Position numbers and translations under genes: made by a program. Shown one piece after another: positions 61,001 through 64,000 of a stretch of DNA of 64,000 bases. How positions within the stretch are numbered: the first letter of the stretch is position 1; each line of letters starts with the position of its first letter. Under the pieces are notes generated by a model that saw only the letters and a program-made list of their open reading frames with translations, had not been told where the DNA came from and searched no databases. The stretch covers positions 20,616,491-20,680,490 of the forward strand of contig CM057162.1 in assembly GCA_029962745.1 (NCBI GenBank), given 5' to 3'. The stretch comes from Echinometra lucunter (lineage: Eukaryota; Echinodermata; Echinoidea; Camarodonta; Echinometridae).

Positions 61001-62731
61001 GGGGGAGAGTTCCCTTGAAAAGTGTTTCAGTTTGAACCTGTTCTATTTAGGTGACTTGCATAAAACGACCACCTGTCTTTTTATACAGTTTCACTGTGCT
61101 TTAGCAGAATTAATACATATTTACACAGTCCATGCAGTTAGACTGTGCCAAGGCACCTTGTTAATAGAATAAGAATACAAAAGAGTAGACAAAGACTGGA
61201 CTTCAAATCCCATAAATTGTGGTAAACTACAAAGTAAATTCATCAGAGAGAGAAATTTTCTTCAGGTTACATTTGTAAGAATTCAAAGTTTGTAAGTAGT
61301 GGGTGTTTTTTAAAAGCTGGTAAATGATTTCACAAACAAAGTGCAGCAGCTGAGAAAGCAAGATCTGCAGAAGATGGCCTACTTCTCTCAGCTACGAAGA
61401 GATTTTATCCAAAGATAGCTTATCTCTGCTAATGGGCTCAGTGAATGTTTTACTACCTCCTGATCATGCTGTAGTTTCTCTTTCTCTTCTTCCAGTTTGC
61501 TCCTCCTTCTAGCAATCTTCTCTTCCTCTCTTTCAAGCTCCTTGGTTTGTTTCTCTAGGGCTTTCTTTCTCTCACTCAGGGAATCGCTTACCTGAAAAAT
61601 GTGAAAATGTTGATGAAACTCATGAGAAACAGTGCGAAATAAAGACTTCATGTATCCTAGTATAGCTTTTGGTACCTCAGTGATTGTCCCTAGACCCTTG
61701 TACGTTTTTCAAAATCATTTCATGAGAGATGTCGGACAAAAAAGAAACTATGCGGTGAATCACAGAACAATGTCGCAAGGCAATAAATTGAATCAATTTG
61801 AAGAAAAGAAAAAACTTGCACACTTATAACATAAACAAAAATTGCTATCAGAATTCAGTTATCTGACTAAGTGAAGGAGGGGGCAAATAATACTTAAAGG
61901 GTAAGTCCACCCTAGAAATTTCACTGTTTCAATAAAAGGAGATAAATTTGAACAGCATTTCAAAAAAGGAATGAGCAAAATCGGTCAAAGAATAAGAAAT
62001 TATATTCATTTACATTTTCTAGTAAACTACTCTCGGCTCTGCAAATTGGCAACACTGATGACATCATATGCGAGCAGCTCTCCATTCACATTGTACATGA
62101 AATTTCACATTTTCTCAATTACCTTGGAAGTTACACATTTTCTAACCCCCATAGTCGATGTATGTTCAGCAGAATTGCTTTTTACATAACATACTTTCAC
62201 TATGGGGTAGTCAATGATATGACCAATGCGGTGATGCGTAATATACAGCACGCAACTAGTACTTTCTTCTGTTCACGAATGGCAGCAATGTGATTTTTTT
62301 TTTTTTGGGGGGGGGGGACATACACCCCAAATTTGCTGACAAGGGACAACTCCCCCCCCCCTCCCCCCGAAAAAAAAAGAAGAAAAAAAAAAAGGTCCTC
62401 GGCTTGGGTTGTCCCCCATCTCATAAGAAAACAGGTCCTCAGTTTGAAATATTGGGAAGGGAACACATATTTTTTTTTGGGGGGGGGAAGGGAGGGGTTG
62501 TCCCCCAACTCATTAAAAATTTGGGTACACCCCCTCCTGACTGACACCCGTGAAGCTTTATAAACTCACTTCCTTCAATGCCTTCTCTTCATCTTCATGA
62601 CTGGTGTGTAACACTTCTTTCTTCTGTTCAAACTCCTCTTTCAGGACTTTGAGTGCTGATTTGTGTATTTTCACCAGTCTCTCCTTCTCTGACTCGTGCT
62701 CCTTCTGCAAGGCTTTCTTCTCATCTTGTTC
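48895..62731 (-). CDS. CEP164: CEP164-like centriolar distal-appendage protein, C-terminal 750 codons (12 exons, 5' part off-window)
   Basis: Probable CEP164, which sits on distal appendages of the mother centriole and is needed for ciliogenesis; its N-terminal WW region would lie right of the window. Twelve exons are placed. Coiled coils (EQDEKKALQK; RRRSKLEEEKEKLQ; KKERKMLQELEKEKK) come first. Next are a charged linker, the block ENGAIRRAKDFLKRQKRQL to TEWRRDL, a Ser-rich acidic stretch, ISSLNNLNTQLQNVMSVLKQ, a 129-residue Pro/Tyr-rich exon ending KWRKYFG, and RLVELNEWLKKHRM near the stop. The order and the ENxAIRRAKxFL...W block fit the CEP164 C-terminus. All junctions agree in phase except that exon 58644-58923 lacks a normal donor because a MITE abuts it. 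The family call comes from recall of the human protein and should be treated as probable. Confidence 0.7.
49112..49458. mobile_element. TIR element of the AAGGCTTGTTCAG family (copy 2)
   Basis: AAGGCTTGTTCAGAAATGAG at the left, ATATCTGAACAAGCC at the right; shared interior GTGGACCAATCAAATTCTTA. Confidence 0.8.
49778..50052. repeat. 270-bp GGA/GAA purine tract
   Basis: Nearly pure purine on the plus strand, mainly GGA and GAA triplets, in the intron between exons L and K (pyrimidine on the sense strand). It could form triplex DNA. Confidence 0.9.
50089..50167 (-). CDS. CEP164: CEP164-like exon K
   Basis: Acceptor TTTTCATCAG, donor CCAG/GTATGT, leaves phase 2. Codes DDRRMVAPGFPVTSNEKP and TFGGYVSAR. 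Confidence 0.78.
50336..50492. mobile_element. TIR element with TTGCATTAAACTTACCATTA ends
   Basis: The interior ACCATTAATGG and ATCAATGGTAACTACCAT words are mirrored. Diverged relative of 42880-43038. Confidence 0.65.
50587..50973 (-). CDS. CEP164: CEP164-like exon J (Pro/Tyr-rich)
   Basis: Acceptor TTGATTGCAG, donor GGAG/GTAAGA, 129 residues. Rich in Pro, Tyr, His and Gly (HIPYAHAPHEYANPHAYA), probably disordered, ending EQAMGRKWRKYFG. Confidence 0.8.
51810..52155. mobile_element. TIR element of the AAGGCTTGTTCAG family (copy 3, diverged)
   Basis: AAGGCTCATTCACATATA at the left and ATATGAACAGGCCTTT at the right. Confidence 0.65.
52214..52369 (-). CDS. CEP164: CEP164-like exon I
   Basis: Acceptor TTGAACCAG, donor CCAG/GTAAGC. 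Basic KKKEKVKGMK then helix IISSLNNLNTQLQNVMSVL. Confidence 0.8.
52408..52630. mobile_element. TIR element, second copy of the 46066-46262 family
   Basis: CAGGGCTGTATTGTGAAAAC against TTTTCAGAATACCGGCCC; inverted relative to the first copy. Confidence 0.75.
52989..53121 (-). CDS. CEP164: CEP164-like exon H
   Basis: Acceptor GATTGTCAG, donor CCAG/GTAGAT, leaves phase 1. Ser-rich DTMFLLSDSSGSSAGTHSS segment. Confidence 0.78.
53224..53631. mobile_element. TTAA-type MITE, CCCATTCGTGACAG family (copy 2)
   Basis: 408 bp, reverse orientation of 39989-40397 and very similar throughout. Its TTAA flanks have drifted to ATAA. Confidence 0.85.
53783..54269. mobile_element. TTAA-type MITE, AGGCATTGGTTAAC family (copy 1)
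   Basis: 487 bp; AGACATTGGTTAAC left end and GTTAGCCAATGCCT right end, TTAA on the right, TTCAA on the left. Confidence 0.85.
54290..54405 (-). repeat. tRNA-derived SINE head
   Basis: On the minus strand GGTTCGATCC-like B box (from GGATCGAACCC) and an A-box-like GTGGCATAGTGGTAAAGG, preceded by CCTTGGACAAGGCG. At 54420-54800 a body with CAGCGCTTGTCAGAAATCC may belong to the same unit. Confidence 0.6.
55253..55360 (-). CDS. CEP164: CEP164-like exon G
   Basis: Acceptor ACTTTCCAG, donor TAAG/GTGGGT, 36 codons, phase 0. Helix EALELDKALVNYTT to LKKLEESLNDK. Confidence 0.8.
55395..55775 (+). mobile_element. LINE 3' end fragment
   Basis: Reads KAFIYAAPSLWNALP followed after a shift by LETFKKYLKSYML, the usual C-terminal motif of LINE ORF2 (APxLWNxLPxxIRxxxxLxxFKxxLKxxL). 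It ends in (ATT)n. It begins just upstream (minus sense) of exon G. Confidence 0.7.
55850..56500 (-). repeat. Decayed tandem copies of the exon F 3' end and donor
   Basis: 56401-56500 matches 56565-56664 closely (including AATCCAAGCCTCACATCTTC and ATGACTGGTTGGCCATTC) but has an in-frame stop. More diverged units start near 56245, 56065 and 55850. Units are about 145-180 bases and are separated by (ATCC/ATCT)n-rich spacers. Confidence 0.75.
56571..56772 (-). CDS. CEP164: CEP164-like exon F
   Basis: Acceptor TCTGTTCCAG, donor GAGAGG/GTAAGA. One base plus 67 codons, including the diagnostic ENGAIRRAKDFLKRQKRQL and EWRRDL. Its last 100 bases are repeated in decayed form in the following intron. 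Confidence 0.83.
56900..57388. mobile_element. TTAA-type MITE, AGGCATTGGTTAAC family (copy 2)
   Basis: 489 bp, exact TTAA on both sides (56896-56899, 57389-57392). Same orientation as the other two copies. It lies 128 bases upstream (minus sense) of exon F. Confidence 0.9.
58157..58643. mobile_element. TTAA-type MITE, AGGCATTGGTTAAC family (copy 3), abutting exon E
   Basis: 487 bp, exact TTAA on both sides (58153-58156, 58644-58647). Its right end touches the last codons of CEP164-like exon E. Confidence 0.9.
58644..58923 (-). CDS. CEP164: CEP164-like exon E, 3' boundary interrupted by a MITE
   Basis: Acceptor GTATAAAG. Codes ELDEEDDYDKMM, RRATYDDDDMYNPPLP, KAWQYLESDASEEFDEVV and QRFVNVELEDIKLFQDGQLR. 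The next exon needs phase 2. Only the TTAA at the MITE edge gives that phase, and in the present sequence no GT follows it: reading on meets TAA three codons into the element. An internal GATG/GTCAGC (end 58666) looks like a donor but gives phase 1. Confidence 0.68.
58985..59335 (-). repeat. TGACCTTTGACC-type dispersed repeat
   Basis: Close copy of 7385-7720: GCATCTACCATCCAAGTTTG twice, AAATTTTAACATTTGACC and CTAAGGATCCCTT. Confidence 0.75.
59381..59619 (-). CDS. CEP164: CEP164-like exon D
   Basis: Acceptor TTCCCGACAG, donor ACAG/GTAAGA, leaves phase 1. Polar linker SFNGGLDREM to ERDIPFST with a DSPDVDVLDLNELDPLTPSP segment. Confidence 0.78.
59817..60138. mobile_element. TIR element of the AAGGCTTGTTCAG family (copy 4)
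   Basis: AAAGGCTTGTTCAGATATGA at the left; the interior GTGGACCAATCAAATTCTTA is as in copy 2; the right end is degraded. Confidence 0.75.
60342..60514 (-). CDS. CEP164: CEP164-like exon C
   Basis: Acceptor GGTCACAG, donor CCAG/GTTAGT, leaves phase 2. Coiled coil EVLEMKGRSG to VKSLHAQS. Confidence 0.78.
60575..60930 (+). mobile_element. LINE 3' end fragment
   Basis: HAFQAASGEL, stop, NRLLENINNYETVDSFKAHL and KTFLLRN fit the LINE ORF2 C-terminus. It ends in (ATT)n and carries an internal stop. Confidence 0.65.
60990..61006. repeat. Poly-G run inside a TIR remnant
   Basis: G run within an ACACTGAAACC-ended remnant (about 60940-61110) related to 43370-43556. Confidence 0.6.
61457..61591 (-). 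CDS. CEP164: CEP164-like exon B
   Basis: Acceptor ATTTTTCAG, donor GGAG/GTAGTA, 45 codons, phase 0. Coiled coil with ARRRSKLEEEKEKL. Confidence 0.78.
61830..62569. other. CEP164-like intron between exons A and B
   Basis: Contains G/C/A homopolymer-rich sequence at 62290-62530 in which two CCCCCCCC/GGGGGGG blocks and CAAATTTGCTG-like words are roughly repeated. No exon is seen. Confidence 0.45.
62570..62731 (-). CDS. CEP164: CEP164-like exon A
   Basis: Acceptor TGATTGCAG, donor GGAA/GTGAGT, phase 0 at both ends, 54 codons. Charged coiled coil EQDEKKALQK to DEEKALKE. It is the most 5' exon seen. Confidence 0.78.
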
Positions 62732-62794
62732 CTGCAATCACAAGAGGGTGAAAGAGAGTGAAAAAAAAAATGCATTTACATATTTATTAAGGAG

Positions 62795-63175
62795 GCGAGT
62801 TGGAGGAGTCAGTAAAGCGTCTGCCAGTCGAACCAAAGATCGTGGGTTCGAGTCCACCCCGGCCGGATGACTGAGACTTGTGTTGTGTGTTAATGTGCCC
62901 CCTCCCCTTTTTCATAGACGCAGGCTATGTTTCAGTGGAAAACACTCTGTCCCTTGGATAAGACATTAAATGGAGGCCCAATGTAGAGGTGAGTCACCAC
63001 CATTGCACGATAAGAACCCACTGCACTATTCGAAGAAGAGTAGGGGGAAACCCCAGCGAAGTGGCACACCTGCACATCCCAATATCAGGAGGAGAAACCA
63101 GAGGGTCACAGTGATCGAGCTTTTTCCCTCTCAGGCTCAGGTGACATCAAATACTTAATAATATTAATAATTACC
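62795..63175 (+). mobile_element. tRNA-derived SINE
   Basis: The head GAGGAGTCAGTAAAGCGTCT and GTGGGTTCGAGTCCACCCC (good B box and T arm) is followed by a body with CAGTGGAAAACACTCTGTCC and a TAATAATATTAATAATTA tail. Confidence 0.7.
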
Positions 63176-63287
63176 CTTTTCATAGCCTTTGTCAGAGAGA
63201 ATTTACCAATGGAATTCTTTTTCTCCCCTCCCCCCCCCCCCCTTTAGTGAAATTGCCCATAATAAAAAAACCCCACCTACTAGTGTT

Positions 63288-63668
63288 AAGGCTTGTTCAC
63301 ATATAAAGAGTGGAAACCCCTGCGTTTTTTAGACTGTTCACACATGGAGCGGAAAACCATGCCACTTATAATAATGAACATGCACTAACGTGTCAACATT
63401 TAAATAAAAGAGAGTTTTGGCAATAGCTGCGCAAACAATCTCATATTATTCTTTGTGCTAAATCTTGAAGAATTTGATTGGCCCACAGCTTTTTTCCGCC
63501 AGGAGGTGAAAAAATGTTCCTCTTGCCTCAGTGATTTTTTCTTTTTGCGCCGCCTCATACCCCATTTATCTGTAAAAAAAAATACCCCAAAACAAAAAAC
63601 AAAACAAAACAAACACATACACACACAAAAACAGGGTTTATTTTTGTTTCAAAGCTGAACAAGCCTTT
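63288..63668. mobile_element. TIR element of the AAGGCTTGTTCAG family (copy 5)
   Basis: TTAAGGCTTGTTCACATATA at the left, AGCTGAACAAGCCTTT at the right. Confidence 0.8.
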
Positions 63669-64000
63669 ATGGACACCATCAAATAGACAGAGAGGCAAAG
63701 GAATAGCAGCAGAAACTTTCATCGATGTGCTAAGAGAGGACACAGGATTGGAAGTCAACTACTGAAGCCTAGCGCACACCATACGATCCGTCTGCGATCC
63801 GACTTTGGAAAAATTTGTTATAGCATTTGATATGAACATTCAAACATGTAAGATCTCAATGATCAAAGTTCTGAATAGTTGTATGAATACTATAATCGAA
63901 ATTCCGCACTATTGTGAGCCTCCTGCAGGAATAAAAGCAAACTTAATTTTGAATCGTAGTGAGTGATGTCACAGCAATTTTGCGATCAGCTACGATTTGA
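63669..64000. other. Right edge, CEP164-like intron
   Basis: No exon seen. GATCCGTCTGCGATCCGACT near 63786 and GCGATCAGCTACGATT at the very end may be parts of a further TIR element. Confidence 0.35.

Overview
The window is animal (metazoan) nuclear DNA. It has intron-rich genes with GT-AG introns, long AT-rich introns, many tRNA-derived SINE pieces, LINE tails, and a dense population of short foldback / terminal-inverted-repeat (TIR) elements. The gene content (a PRDM7/9-type PR/SET gene, CENATAC/CCDC84, a CEP164-like gene) and the repeat style (TGACCTTTGACC arrays, CATGTACATGTA motifs, hairpin MITEs) point to a marine invertebrate, most likely an echinoderm such as a sea urchin. The species call is inference. 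No bacterial operon, CRISPR array, rRNA or convincing free-standing tRNA gene was seen.

Layout. (1) 0.4-8.9 kb, minus strand: a PR/SET histone methyltransferase-like gene of PRDM7/9 type. Three coding exons join in phase into a 180-aa protein, with a probable TATA-type promoter near 8.94 kb. Two decayed fragments of its PR-domain exon lie in its last intron. (2) 9-18 kb: intergenic DNA full of mobile elements, including a nested GGTGCA-palindrome element, an 850-bp ACCATGGT array, perfect hairpins and an (AT)n block. (3) 18.3-40.7 kb, plus strand: CENATAC (CCDC84), reconstructed as eight coding exons (346 aa, all phases agreeing), with a 16.3-kb first intron. Inside that intron, on the same strand, lies a second gene at 22.2-26.4 kb coding a 1178-aa acidic, serine-rich nuclear-looking protein with a Spindlin/Ssty-like Tudor domain at its C-terminus. 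(4) 40.7-48.9 kb: convergent intergenic DNA made mostly of MITEs and SINEs. (5) 48.9-62.7 kb, minus strand: the last 750 codons (12 exons) of a CEP164-like coiled-coil centriolar appendage protein. Its 5' half lies beyond the right edge.

How the genes relate. CENATAC (minor-spliceosome factor, also linked to centriole control) and the CEP164-like gene (distal appendage, ciliogenesis) sit tail to tail. The PR/SET gene and the nested acidic gene look like chromatin factors. No shared regulation is visible.

Most notable structural observations: a TTAA-flanked, piggyBac-type MITE sits exactly where a CEP164-like exon must end, apparently separating it from its 5' splice site; the 3' end of the next CEP164-like exon has been tandemly amplified with its splice donor and has decayed in the adjacent intron; CENATAC has a decayed duplicate of exon 3; and a 63-bp filler in CENATAC intron 1 is stitched from two sites 1-2 kb away.
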